A DNA stretch of 64,000 nucleotides from Sulfurimonas sp. RIFOXYD12_FULL_33_39 (lineage in GTDB: Bacteria > Campylobacterota > Campylobacteria > Campylobacterales > Sulfurimonadaceae): the NCBI GenBank assembly GCA_001829785.1, contig MICF01000003.1, positions 289,568-353,567 on the forward strand, read 5' to 3'. Below, piece by piece: positions 54,969 through 64,000 of the stretch. Positions within the stretch are counted from its first letter, which is position 1; each line of letters opens with the position of its first letter. The position numbers were made by a program, and so were the translations under genes. The notes below the pieces were generated by a model. It ran no database searches and had not been told where the DNA came from. It saw only the letters and a program-made list of their open reading frames with translations.

Positions 54969-55397
54969 ATGTTGTCATATCATTTACAAAGCGCATTAAA
55001 GGACTTGAGAGATTTAGTAAAAATTACCGAGTCGGATGTAGAAGATATAAAGCTGGCAAACCATAATCCTCAGTTTGATAGATTAAAACTTAAAGAAGAA
55101 AAGCTAAAAAGTTTTGAGTCTAAAAAAGCTATGATAGACCATGAGATTTCATCCCTTATGAGTTCAAATCCCGATGTAGATTTGCCTCATCTCTTAAGTA
55201 AAGAGCAACATGATTATTTAGCAGAACTCAAAGTTGAACTATCAAACCTCAGAGACGCCAATAAACGCTACGCAAGGCTAGTACTTGCCGTTAGTAATTT
55301 ATATAATACATTTTTAGAAAGATTAGTTCCGTCTGAGATGCAAGGGTACAAAAAAGTTGCTTCAAAAGATTCTACTATCTTGGAAGTGAGGGTGTGA
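54969..55397 (+). CDS. flgN: FlgN-like flagellar export chaperone
   Basis: 142 residues, almost wholly alpha-helical and charged (KEEKLKSFESKKAMIDHEI). Sequence alone gives weak identity; position between flgM and flgK (one base from flgK) matches FlgN, the chaperone for FlgK and FlgL. Confidence 0.75.
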   Translation: MLSYHLQSALKDLRDLVKITESDVEDIKLANHNPQFDRLKLKEEKLKSFESKKAMIDHEISSLMSSNPDVDLPHLLSKEQHDYLAELKVELSNLRDANKRYARLVLAVSNLYNTFLERLVPSEMQGYKKVASKDSTILEVRV

Positions 55398-55398
55398 T

Positions 55399-57285
55399 AT
55401 GGCTTCAATTTTCAATACGTTAAACATAGGCTACAGCGGTCTTGCCGCTGCACAAGCGGGAGTTAATACAACCAGCCATAATATTTCAAATGCGGAGAGT
55501 GAAGGTTATACTAGACAAAGAGTTGTAACTGCGGCAACTACCCCTCTTTATACGTCACAAGGAAATGTTGGCAACGGTACTCAAATAATTGATATCGCTA
55601 GAATATTTGATAGTTACGTATTTGACAGATTTACAGGTATATCTGCCGATAAAGAGTATTCTGATTTTACAAAAACAACTCTTGAAGAGCTATCTACTTA
55701 TTTTCCGGAAATTGATGAGGTCGGTATAAAGTCGGACTTAAAAGAGTACTACAACATGTGGCAGTCTTTTGCCGACAATCCTGATAACGATGCGATTAAA
55801 TTGGCACTTGCAAAGCAGACTGAAACTCTCGCTCAAAATATAACAAGTACCAGAGACCGGATTTCAAGTCTGCAGTCTAGTCTGAATGATCAGCTTACTG
55901 TGAATATAAAAGAGATTAATTCGTTGGCTGAAGATTTAGCAAAAATAAATGTTTCAATCGAAATAGCAGAATCCGGCGGAGGATTCACCGCAAACGACTT
56001 AAGGGATAAAAGAGGCGTCATTGAGTTAAGTTTAGCAAAGCTTATAGGAGCAAAGCCTATCAACGGGCAAATTGAGTCGAATATCTTAATAAGCAGTTCA
56101 TCAAATGAAAAAACAGGAAGTTATTCTTTAAGCGTAGATGGATTTAATATTGTTGACGGTAACTCATACCATCCTATCCATATATCTAACAGCGGTAATG
56201 CAAACGGGTTTTATGAACTCTCTTATGAGAGACAAGACGGTGTTTTAATTCCTATGGATGAGAAAAACTTAGGTGGAAAAGTAGGTGCTATTTTAGATCT
56301 TAGAGGCGATGATATAAATAGCGGTACGTCAGGTGTTCCAAATAACGGTATTTTACAAAAAGTTATAGACCAGCTTGATGCTTTTGCATCAAAAATGATA
56401 GAAGCTACCAATAACATTTATGCTTCAGGTTCTACGACAAAAATGGAATCAAACATAATTGATATTGAAAGCACGGACTATCTTTTAAACTCATCATTAA
56501 ATATGAGAGCAGGTTCATTTGATTTGATTGTTTATGATATAGACGGAAATGAGACTGCAAGAAGAAATATAACTATTGATTCATTGACGACAATGTCGGG
56601 AGCGGCAGGTTCAAACTCAATTCAAGGTCAAATAGAAACAGTCGGTGATGATAATAGTGACGGAAATGCAAACAATGATATAGATGATTTTATTGAGTAT
56701 GGATGGGGGACATATTTAAACGGTGATAATGCTATTGAGCTTAGTATGGATAGTGCCTTTGCGGCAAAAGGGTATAAATTTGCAATAGAGGATAAGCTTC
56801 AAAGTTCAGAATTTGATTCAGGCTCAAATTTTGCCGGAGCACTTGGGCTAAGCAGATATTTTGACGGTGATAGTGCAAGTAATATAGATTTAAACTTTAA
56901 ATTAAAAGATAACCCGACAAATATAGTTTCAGGTACAATAACTGCTATGACTGGCGATAACTCTTTAGCTTTAAATATGATTCAACAGCAGTATGAAAAG
57001 TATGATTTTAAAGTTGGAAATGTTACATATAACTCCACAATATACGGAATGTTTGATGTTGTTGCAACGGAAGTCGGCGTAAATACGAATAATGCAATAA
57101 TAAACAATCAAACAATTACGGCTAAGTATAATGCAACAGAATTAGAATACTCTTCCGTTTCAAAAGTCAGCATTGATGAGGAACTAACGAATCTTATAAA
57201 ATATCAAACATCATATGGTGCAGCATCTAAAATAATAACGACAATTGATCAAATGATGCAAACACTCCTTGGAATTAAGCAGTAA
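55399..57285 (+). CDS. flgK: Flagellar hook-associated protein 1 FlgK
   Basis: 628 residues: N-terminal D0 region SIFNTLNIGYSGLAAAQAGVN with the rod/hook signature TTSHNISNAESEGYTRQRV, variable middle, and C-terminal LTNLIKYQTSYGAASKIITTIDQMMQTLLGI. Confidence 0.96.
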   Translation: MASIFNTLNIGYSGLAAAQAGVNTTSHNISNAESEGYTRQRVVTAATTPLYTSQGNVGNGTQIIDIARIFDSYVFDRFTGISADKEYSDFTKTTLEELSTYFPEIDEVGIKSDLKEYYNMWQSFADNPDNDAIKLALAKQTETLAQNITSTRDRISSLQSSLNDQLTVNIKEINSLAEDLAKINVSIEIAESGGGFTANDLRDKRGVIELSLAKLIGAKPINGQIESNILISSSSNEKTGSYSLSVDGFNIVDGNSYHPIHISNSGNANGFYELSYERQDGVLIPMDEKNLGGKVGAILDLRGDDINSGTSGVPNNGILQKVIDQLDAFASKMIEATNNIYASGSTTKMESNIIDIESTDYLLNSSLNMRAGSFDLIVYDIDGNETARRNITIDSLTTMSGAAGSNSIQGQIETVGDDNSDGNANNDIDDFIEYGWGTYLNGDNAIELSMDSAFAAKGYKFAIEDKLQSSEFDSGSNFAGALGLSRYFDGDSASNIDLNFKLKDNPTNIVSGTITAMTGDNSLALNMIQQQYEKYDFKVGNVTYNSTIYGMFDVVATEVGVNTNNAIINNQTITAKYNATELEYSSVSKVSIDEELTNLIKYQTSYGAASKIITTIDQMMQTLLGIKQ

Positions 57286-58086
57286 TTGTGGATGCATAAA
57301 TTTAGTATTTTTATACTTCTTTTTGTCTTTATTTTTTCATTTTTTGGTTTATATTTTTATTCACTAGACCCATATACATTAGATAGCAGTGCTATACTGG
57401 TTCCACCCTCGTATGAGCATCTTTTGGGTACAGACAGGTTAGGTAGAGATATCTTAGCAAGGTTGATTGAGGGCGGGAAAATCTCTTTGGTTATCGGCGT
57501 AGGAAGTGCTTTTATAGCATCTTTAATAGGTTTGCTTTTAGGTACAACGGCAGGGTATTTTAGAGGAAAAATAGACAAAGGTTTTGTTGTTTTAGTGGAT
57601 TTGTTTTTGACTTTTCCTACGTTTTTTCTTCTTCTGGCACTTGTTAGTTATGTAAATGCTTCTTCTTTGGTTTTAATAGTTATTATATCTATCACAGGCT
57701 GGATGACGACTGCGAGGTTAATACGCTCTGAGAGCTTTCAAATAACTTCAAAGCCATATATAAAGATACTAAATATAGCAAAAGTTTCAAAATTAAAAAT
57801 ACTATTTAAATATTATGCGCCATTATTGGCTCCAATATACTTTGTAAGTTTTACTTTTGGCGTAGGCGGGGCAATTTTAGCAGAATCTGGGCTAAGTTTT
57901 TTAGGGCTTGGAATTGTTGCACCGCAGATGAGTTGGGGTACAATACTTAGTAGCGGCAAGGATGTTGTTGAAATCGCATGGTGGGTTAGTTTTTTTCCGG
58001 GCTTAATGATATTTTTAGTTACGTTTTCTTTGATAAATATCTCAAATTATCTTCAACAACTGACAAATAAAAAAGAGATTCGCTAA
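57286..58086 (+). CDS. Peptide/nickel-type ABC transporter permease (DppC-like)
   Basis: 266 residues with six membrane segments and the inner-membrane-component signature around GGAILAESGLSFLGLGIVAP. N-terminal HLLGTDRLGRDILARLI is typical of OppC/DppC. Start is TTG 57286 or ATG 57292, directly after flgK. Partner genes are not adjacent. Confidence 0.9.
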   Translation: MWMHKFSIFILLFVFIFSFFGLYFYSLDPYTLDSSAILVPPSYEHLLGTDRLGRDILARLIEGGKISLVIGVGSAFIASLIGLLLGTTAGYFRGKIDKGFVVLVDLFLTFPTFFLLLALVSYVNASSLVLIVIISITGWMTTARLIRSESFQITSKPYIKILNIAKVSKLKILFKYYAPLLAPIYFVSFTFGVGGAILAESGLSFLGLGIVAPQMSWGTILSSGKDVVEIAWWVSFFPGLMIFLVTFSLINISNYLQQLTNKKEIR

Positions 58087-58146
58087 AAGTAAGTCTAAAA
58101 AAAGAGCAAAAGCGATAAAATATATCAATTGAATTTAGGATAAATT

Positions 58147-58716
58147 ATGATTTTAATGATAGATAATTATGACAGTTTTACTTATAACATAGTTCAGTAC
58201 TGTAGAGAACTCGGGGCTGATTTGAAGATAATTAGAAATGATGAGATGAGTGTTGAAGAGATTGAGGCGCTAAAGCCAGAAAAAATTATTATCTCTCCCG
58301 GTCCTGCATCTCCTGATGAAGCAGGTGTAACACTTAAAGTAATAGAACATTTTAAAGACAAAGTTCCTATTTTAGGGATATGTCTAGGGCATCAAAGTAT
58401 TGCGCAGGCATTTGGCGCAAAAGTAGTTCGTGCGAAAAATATGATGCACGGAAAAACATCTACAATGAAGCGTACAAAAGAGTGTGATATATTTAAAGAT
58501 ATCCCGCAAGAGTTTGTAGCAACCAGATACCATTCTCTTATTGTAGAGAAAGACTTACTTCCCGACATTATTGAACCGACTGCATATAGCACAGATGATA
58601 ATGAGATAATGGCATTAAAAATTAAAGATAAAAAAATTTATGGAGTTCAGTTTCATCCTGAATCGATAATGAGCCAATATGGGCATGAAATGATTGGCAA
58701 TTTTTTAAAAATATGA
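58147..58716 (+). CDS. Glutamine amidotransferase, anthranilate/aminodeoxychorismate synthase component II
   Basis: 189 residues, class I amidotransferase: MIDNYDSFTYNIVQY, nucleophile Cys in GICLGHQSIAQAFG, HGKTS, and the His/Glu pair in VQFHPESI. Supplies ammonia for tryptophan or folate synthesis; trpG and pabA cannot be told apart here because component I is not adjacent. Confidence 0.93.
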   Translation: MILMIDNYDSFTYNIVQYCRELGADLKIIRNDEMSVEEIEALKPEKIIISPGPASPDEAGVTLKVIEHFKDKVPILGICLGHQSIAQAFGAKVVRAKNMMHGKTSTMKRTKECDIFKDIPQEFVATRYHSLIVEKDLLPDIIEPTAYSTDDNEIMALKIKDKKIYGVQFHPESIMSQYGHEMIGNFLKI

Positions 58717-59906
58717 GTAATAAATATATCCTATTTATAATTTTAGGATTGGATGCGTTTATACTTATATTTCAAACAGGTTCCTTGTCTATATCTTACA
58801 GTGAAGCTCAGCTGTTGGAGGATGAATTTACATCTCTTTGGGCTTTGATTAACTCTTCACTCTTTTTTTTCGGAAAGAATGATTTTGCTCTGAGACTTCC
58901 TATGATAACGCTACATGTACTAAGTGCTATGTTGCTATTTCAAATATCAAAAAAATATGTCAAATTAGAGAGAAACAGATTTTGGCTACTTATTATTTTC
59001 CTTCTTTTACCGGGGGTTATTAGCTCTGCAATAATAGTAAACAATGCAGGTTTAATCCTCTTTAGTCTGCTTTTATTTGTATATATATATGAAAATTACT
59101 CTACAAAATATAGTTACATGTTGCTCCTTATATATATGTTGATAGACGGTAGCTTTGTGTATCTATTTATTGCATTAGCCCTCTTTAGTTTATATAAAAA
59201 AGATAAAAATTTCTTTGTATTTAATATGCTGTTGTTCTTAATTTCGCTATTTATATACGGAATAGATACACATGGTTTTCCAAAAGGTTATTTTATAAAC
59301 TCTATAGGATTATATGCAGCGATATTTACGCCGATTATCTTTATTTATATATTTTATGTTTTATACAGAAGATATTTAACAAATGACATTGACATGTTAT
59401 GGTTTATATCTACTGTTCCGTTTATTATTTCATTACTACTATCTTTTAGACAGCGCGTAGATATAGAGCATTTTGCACCTTATGCGATACTTGCTCTCCC
59501 ATTAATAGCTCAAACGTTTGAACACTCATACAGGGTGCGTCTAAATACATTTAGAAAAAATTATAAACTGATGTTTATTATATCATTGGCTTTATTGCTG
59601 ACAAATAGTTCTATTGTTTTTTTCAATAAATATCTATATCTTATTATAAGAGAGCCTAGAAAAAATTTCTCATATAATATGCATGTAGCAAAAGAGTTAT
59701 CAGCAGAACTTAAAAAAAGAGGAATAGAGTGTGTTGATACGGACATAAAAATGTCAAAAAGATTAAAATTTTACGGTGTAACAAATTGCAACAATTATTT
59801 TTTAGAAGAAAATTCTTTATTTTCAGCAAAAGCAGATGATGTAACAATTAGTTACAAAAATAGGGTTGTTTATAGTGCAAGTGTTACAAAAATAAACATA
59901 AATTAA
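58713..59906 (+). CDS. Polytopic membrane protein, GT39/ArnT-like
   Basis: 397 residues with about ten membrane segments. The first loop has acidic residues (YSEAQLLEDEF) followed by FGKNDFALRLPMITLHVLSA, the pattern of PMT/ArnT-type lipid-linked-sugar transferases; a C-terminal soluble part of about 90 residues follows. Sugar and acceptor unknown. Overlaps the amidotransferase gene by 4 nt. Confidence 0.72.
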   Translation: MSNKYILFIILGLDAFILIFQTGSLSISYSEAQLLEDEFTSLWALINSSLFFFGKNDFALRLPMITLHVLSAMLLFQISKKYVKLERNRFWLLIIFLLLPGVISSAIIVNNAGLILFSLLLFVYIYENYSTKYSYMLLLIYMLIDGSFVYLFIALALFSLYKKDKNFFVFNMLLFLISLFIYGIDTHGFPKGYFINSIGLYAAIFTPIIFIYIFYVLYRRYLTNDIDMLWFISTVPFIISLLLSFRQRVDIEHFAPYAILALPLIAQTFEHSYRVRLNTFRKNYKLMFIISLALLLTNSSIVFFNKYLYLIIREPRKNFSYNMHVAKELSAELKKRGIECVDTDIKMSKRLKFYGVTNCNNYFLEENSLFSAKADDVTISYKNRVVYSASVTKININ

Positions 59907-59993
59907 ATCTATACAATAGTTAATCTGCACAAATGCTACTGGATTAGGCAACATGTGATAATATTACGTAAATATTAAAAACAGGGAGTTGCA

Positions 59994-61328
59994 ATGGCTC
60001 AAAAAGCGATTAGAGAATTTGACGCAAAGTCAATTTTGGCTAAGCATTGGGATAAGTATTTTCCAGGTTTTACTTATGCATACGAAACAATTATGGTTCA
60101 AAACGGATCAGAACTGACTAAAGCTGCAAAAGAGAAAACATGGTTAAAAGAAAAAGCATTGGTTGCTAAACCAGATATGCTATTTGGTAAAAGAGGAAAA
60201 AATGGTTTAGTCTTATTTAGAGACTCTAAACCAGGCGATGTATCTTTAACTAAAGCAACATCTTGGATTGATGAAAAATCAAGCGAGAAACAATCTGTAT
60301 ATTTTTCATTTGAAGGCGATACTCCAAACGGCGAAGCAAAAGTAGATATGCTTACACATTTTATCGTTGAGCCTTTTACTCCTCATACTCAAGAGGAAGA
60401 GTACTATATTTCTGCTACATGTGTCGGTGATGATGATGTTCTTTACATGTCAGCTGAGGGTGGTATGGAAGTTGAAGAGAATTGGGACAAAGTTATAGAG
60501 GTAGCATTCCCGATTACGGCAACAGAAGAAGAAATTGCCGAAAAAATCAAAAAAAACATTCCAAAAGATGTAGCAAAAAAAGACAAAGAAGCGTTTGCTG
60601 AATTTGCGATAGGTTTTTTTAAAGCTTATAGAGAACTCAATTTTGCATATCTTGAAATCAACCCGTTTGTACTTCAAGGTAAAAAAGTAGAGCTTTTAGA
60701 TATGGTTGCAAAACTTGACGATACAGCCGGATTTATGATGAGAGAAGAGTGGGGAGATGTTGAATACCCTACATCATTCGGTATGGAAGAGAAATCTCCT
60801 GAAGTTTTAGCAATTGAAGATGCAGACAGCAAATCAGGTGCTTCATTAAAGCTTACTATCTTAAAACCGGAGGCTAGAATTTGGACGATGGTTGCAGGCG
60901 GTGGAGCTTCTGTTGTATATGCAGATACAATTGCAGACTTGGCAGGTATTGAAGACCTTGCTAATTACGGTGAATACTCAGGCGGACCGACAACAAGTGA
61001 AACAAAATTTTATGCCGAGACAATTTTAGATCTTATGACAAGAGCAAAAGATGCAAAAGATAGAGATAAAGTTTTAATTATAGGCGGCGCTATTGCAAAC
61101 TTTACCGATGTTGCAAAAACATTTACGGGTATAATTCAAGCTTTTGAAGGGTATGCTGATAAGATGAAGAAAGTCGGCATAAAAATTTATGTTAGACGCG
61201 GTGGACCTAATTTTGAAAAAGGTTTAAAAGATATTAAAGAAGCAGCAGACAGACTTGGTCTTTATATAGAAGTTTATGGACCTCAAACACATGTTACTGA
61301 CATCGTGCGTATGGCACTAGCAAAGTAA
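59994..61328 (+). CDS. aclB: ATP-citrate lyase beta subunit
   Basis: 444 residues. Citrate-cleaving enzyme of the reductive TCA cycle, with AclA. ATP-grasp-type N-terminal half (QKAIREFDAKSILAKHW) and C-terminal citrate-binding part (IWTMVAGGGASVVYADTIAD, EYSGGPTTSETKFYAETIL). GGGAG precedes the ATG. It shows autotrophic CO2 fixation by the reductive TCA cycle. Confidence 0.96.
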   Translation: MAQKAIREFDAKSILAKHWDKYFPGFTYAYETIMVQNGSELTKAAKEKTWLKEKALVAKPDMLFGKRGKNGLVLFRDSKPGDVSLTKATSWIDEKSSEKQSVYFSFEGDTPNGEAKVDMLTHFIVEPFTPHTQEEEYYISATCVGDDDVLYMSAEGGMEVEENWDKVIEVAFPITATEEEIAEKIKKNIPKDVAKKDKEAFAEFAIGFFKAYRELNFAYLEINPFVLQGKKVELLDMVAKLDDTAGFMMREEWGDVEYPTSFGMEEKSPEVLAIEDADSKSGASLKLTILKPEARIWTMVAGGGASVVYADTIADLAGIEDLANYGEYSGGPTTSETKFYAETILDLMTRAKDAKDRDKVLIIGGAIANFTDVAKTFTGIIQAFEGYADKMKKVGIKIYVRRGGPNFEKGLKDIKEAADRLGLYIEVYGPQTHVTDIVRMALAK

Positions 61329-61337
61329 GGAAAAGAG

Positions 61338-63152
61338 ATGGCACAATTATATACTAGAGATACACAGGCAATTTTTTGGAATAACAACGCAAGTGCTATT
61401 CAAAGAATGTTGGATTATGATTATACAATTAAAAGAAAAAAGCCTTCCGTGGCTGGTATCGTAGCACCTACAAGCAGCTCTAAATTTGATAAGTTTTTTT
61501 ACGGTCCGGATGAAATTATGATTCCACTTTATAGAAATACAACAGAAGCAAAGGCTGCACAGCCTCAAGCTGATGTTCTTTTAAACTTTGCATCTTTTAG
61601 AACAGCTTATGAAGTAACTATGGAAGCATTGGAACTTGGTGGTTTTACATCTATCATGGTTACAGCTGAGGGAATTCCTGAGAGATTAGCTCGTAAAATG
61701 AATGCAACTGCAAGAGAAAAAAATGTAACTATCATAGGGCCAGCAACAGTTGGTGCTATCGCTCCAGGCGCGTTTAAAATTGCAAATATTGGTGGAACGA
61801 TTGAAAATATTGTTCAGTCAAAACTTCACCGTGCAGGATCTTGTGGACTTGTAACTCGTTCAGGAGGTCTTTTCAATGAACTTTCAAACATCATTGCAAT
61901 TAATGCTGATGGTATCGCTGAGGGTGTTGCAATCGGTGGAGACAGATTTGTAGGATCTGTATTTATAGATAATCTTTTAAGAATGGAAGCTAATCCTGAA
62001 GTTAAGTACATGTTACTTTTAGGTGAAGTTGGTGGTACTGAAGAGTATAAAGTTATTGAAGCTGTAAAAAGTGGAAAAATTAAAAAACCGATTATTGCAT
62101 GGTGTATAGGCACAATTGCAAAATATTATGACAGCGGCGTTCAATTTGGACATGCCGGTGCATCTGCAAACGGTGATATGGAAACAGCTGAAGCTAAAAA
62201 CAAAGCGATGAAAGAGGTAGGTATCCACGTTCCTTCATCATTTAATGATTTACCGGAAATTATAAGTGCAGTTTATCATGAATTACATGCAGAGGGTATT
62301 ATTAAAGATATTGCAGAACCTTCTATGAACGTATGTCCAACAGTTAGAAAATCAAAACAGTTTATCTGTACGATTTCTGATGATAGAGGGGATGAAGCTC
62401 ACTACTGTGGTTATCCGATAAGCTCTGTAGCAACTCCTGATACCGGTTTTACTATCGGTGATGTTATGAGTATTCTTTGGTTTAAAAAACGCTATCCAAG
62501 ATGGGCAGTTGATTTTTTAGAAACTGTTCTTAAAACAGTTGCAGATCATGGTCCGGCAGTTTCAGGAGCTCATAATGCAAAAGTTACTGCGCGTGCAGGT
62601 AAAGATGTAATAAGTTCACTTATTTCAGGTTTATTAACTATAGGACCTCGTTTTGGCGGTGCTATTGATGATGCGGCAAAATACTTTAAATATGCTAATG
62701 ATAATGGTATGTCTCCGGCAGATTTTTTAAATCATATGAAAAAAGAGGGGATTCCGATTCCTGGTATCGGACATAGAATCAAATCTCTTAAAAATCCTGA
62801 CTTGCGTGTAGAAGGTCTTAAAAAGTTTGCAGCTGCAAACTTTCCATCAACTCCACTTTTAGATTATGCACTAACTGTTGAGCAGCTAACAACATCTAAA
62901 AAAGAGAATTTGATTCTAAATGTTGACGGCACTATCGGTATTTTAATGGTTGACATGTGGAGATCTTTAGGCTATAAAGATGAAGAGATTGATGTGTTTA
63001 TTGATGCAGGTGCTCTTAATGCTTTCTTTATCTTAGGAAGAAGTATAGGTTTCATCGGTCATATCTTAGATGAAAAACGTCTTGCAATGCCTATGTACAG
63101 ACATCCAATGGATGATATCTTATATGATGTTCAAAAGGCTGAACAGATATAA
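61338..63152 (+). CDS. aclA: ATP-citrate lyase alpha subunit
   Basis: 604 residues: succinyl-CoA-synthetase-alpha-like part with GTIGPATVGAIAPGAFKIANIGG-type motifs and the phospho-His site FGHAGASANGDMETAEAKN, then the citrate-synthase-like part (GHRIKSLKNPDLRVEGL, DVFIDAGALNAFFILGRSIGFIGHILDEKR). 9 bp after aclB. Confidence 0.96.
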   Translation: MAQLYTRDTQAIFWNNNASAIQRMLDYDYTIKRKKPSVAGIVAPTSSSKFDKFFYGPDEIMIPLYRNTTEAKAAQPQADVLLNFASFRTAYEVTMEALELGGFTSIMVTAEGIPERLARKMNATAREKNVTIIGPATVGAIAPGAFKIANIGGTIENIVQSKLHRAGSCGLVTRSGGLFNELSNIIAINADGIAEGVAIGGDRFVGSVFIDNLLRMEANPEVKYMLLLGEVGGTEEYKVIEAVKSGKIKKPIIAWCIGTIAKYYDSGVQFGHAGASANGDMETAEAKNKAMKEVGIHVPSSFNDLPEIISAVYHELHAEGIIKDIAEPSMNVCPTVRKSKQFICTISDDRGDEAHYCGYPISSVATPDTGFTIGDVMSILWFKKRYPRWAVDFLETVLKTVADHGPAVSGAHNAKVTARAGKDVISSLISGLLTIGPRFGGAIDDAAKYFKYANDNGMSPADFLNHMKKEGIPIPGIGHRIKSLKNPDLRVEGLKKFAAANFPSTPLLDYALTVEQLTTSKKENLILNVDGTIGILMVDMWRSLGYKDEEIDVFIDAGALNAFFILGRSIGFIGHILDEKRLAMPMYRHPMDDILYDVQKAEQI

Positions 63153-63159
63153 TTTTATT

Positions 63160-63184
63160 TTCAAGGAGAATATTTCTCCTTGAA
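63160..63184 (+). terminator. Hairpin after aclBA
   Basis: TTCAAGGAGAA / TTCTCCTTGAA form a perfect 11-bp stem with a 3-nt loop, 7 bp after the aclA stop. The following T run is short (CTGCTTTT), so termination or mRNA 3'-end protection are both possible. Confidence 0.7.
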
Positions 63185-63285
63185 CTGCTTTTAAACTCCT
63201 CTTCTCTAAAAACTTACTATTTAAACGACTTTAAATTATTCGCCTTTTTGCTATACTAATGATAAATATGCACGAATGGTTTAAC

Positions 63286-63924
63286 ATGAAAAAAGCGTTT
63301 ACAATGATGGAAGTGATAATTGTAATTGTTGTTATAGGGATATTAGCCGCTGTAGTAATTCCAAGAAGCGGATCCAATAAACTAGCAGAAGCTGCAACTC
63401 AAGTCGTCTCGCATATAAGATATACGCAACATTTGGCTATTGTTGATGGTAAGTTTAATGGTTCTGATTCTAATTGGTATAAAAATAGATGGCAGATTAT
63501 ATTTGGAACTTCTGCTAGTACAAATTCAATGCCTGCTTATACCATATTTTCAGATGCGGCAGGAGGTAGTACTGGACAGCCTGATATAAGTGAGATGGCT
63601 GTCAACCCTATGGATAGTTCAAAGTTATTAAGCGGTGGGTATTCAGGTATTCTTAATACAGCAAATTCTAAATCGACAAAAACAATGAATCTTGGTGAAT
63701 ATGGTATCAGTTCATATAATTTAACTGGAGGATGTTCTGGTGCTCGTGTATCGTTTGACCATTTGGGCAGACCAATGCGCGGAAATTTGAGTTCAATGTC
63801 TGGAGCTTATATTGCGGGAACTCAAAGATTAATAACTCAAACTTGCAATATTGTATTGACAAGCAGTGAAGGGACTGTGACAATAGCAATTGAGCCTGAA
63901 TCAGGGTATTCACATATATTATAA
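63286..63924 (+). CDS. Type IV prepilin-like / pseudopilin protein
   Basis: 212 residues from the ATG at 63286. Class III signal: KKA^FTMMEVIIVIVVIGILAA with Ala at -1 and Glu at +5, then a variable domain with two cysteines near residues 156 and 192. An in-frame start at 63259 would place nine more residues before the leader and is less likely. Probably a minor pilin or secretion pseudopilin; possibly linked to DNA uptake. Confidence 0.85.
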   Translation: MKKAFTMMEVIIVIVVIGILAAVVIPRSGSNKLAEAATQVVSHIRYTQHLAIVDGKFNGSDSNWYKNRWQIIFGTSASTNSMPAYTIFSDAAGGSTGQPDISEMAVNPMDSSKLLSGGYSGILNTANSKSTKTMNLGEYGISSYNLTGGCSGARVSFDHLGRPMRGNLSSMSGAYIAGTQRLITQTCNIVLTSSEGTVTIAIEPESGYSHIL

Positions 63925-64000
63925 AAGCAACAAAATTTCAGTTTCAAAAAATTCTTTTCAAAACTTCCACACTTTAAGAAACATCTAAGCTATTACTCCC
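63925..64000. other. Right window edge, no feature seen
   Basis: AT-rich end without a recognisable gene, promoter or terminator. Confidence 0.5.

Noticed and set aside
1..64000. tRNA, rRNA or known riboswitch genes
   Set aside because: No cloverleaf, rRNA-like stretch or known riboswitch core was recognised by reading the gaps; a covariance search would be decisive.

Overview
The window is chromosomal DNA of an AT-rich, autotrophic Campylobacterota (epsilonproteobacterial) bacterium, most likely Sulfurimonas or a close relative. Evidence: adjacent aclB and aclA (ATP-citrate lyase, the key enzyme of the reductive TCA cycle), a cbpA-hspR pair as in Helicobacter and Campylobacter, a flgI-flgJ-flgM-flgN-flgK block behind a sigma-54-type promoter, many GGDEF/EAL and hybrid-kinase genes, and tightly overlapping genes. 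No rRNA, tRNA or CRISPR was seen.

Layout. 1-13.8 kb: dnaK (cut by the window edge) and grpE, an AsmA-like protein, a three-gene module (outer-membrane receptor, small periplasmic protein, GGDEF-EAL enzyme), comF, lepA, prs, and a response regulator/CheC/diguanylate cyclase operon. 14.3-23.9 kb: a fully overlapping operon for an ABC-exported surface glycan (manC, wzm, wzt, methyltransferase, triple-domain glycosyltransferase) that ends in a V8-like protease. 23.9-26 kb: a decayed MNT/HEPN toxin-antitoxin locus, a MazF-like toxin-antitoxin pair and an O-acyltransferase. 26.3-31.5 kb: a 1754-residue S-layer/RTX-like protein behind a leader with mutually exclusive hairpins. 31.7-34.7 kb: two orphan genes and a glycosyltransferase. 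34.7-38.2 kb: an array of at least nine same-orientation GTGTCAGGCAC repeats that bound very small gene sets (a 5'-truncated REP-associated transposase, two DUF4160/DUF2442 pairs, three versions of a small membrane-protein pair, a copied 3' end of an EAL gene). 38.2-44.1 kb: response regulator-GGDEF, hybrid histidine kinase and a haem-sensor EAL protein. 44.2-63.2 kb: mostly housekeeping genes (MOSC protein, pfkA, purH, cbpA-hspR, murA, exonuclease, rsmD, flagellar genes, ABC permease, glutamine amidotransferase, membrane glycosyltransferase-like protein, aclBA). A prepilin-like gene ends the window.

How parts fit together. The DUF4214 domain occurs in the glycan methyltransferase, in the V8-like protease of the same operon and at the N terminus of the S-layer/RTX-like protein. 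This suggests one surface-layer system in which glycan, protease and secreted protein share a recognition module. HspR-type (HAIR-like) operators with the same geometry overlap the -35 boxes of both grpE-dnaK and cbpA-hspR, so one heat-shock circuit probably controls both ends of the window. The repeat array looks like a place where small genes and gene fragments accumulate between terminator-like palindromes; the transposase fragment breaks at a repeat edge, and a 215-bp copy of a gene end found 6 kb downstream is embedded in it.
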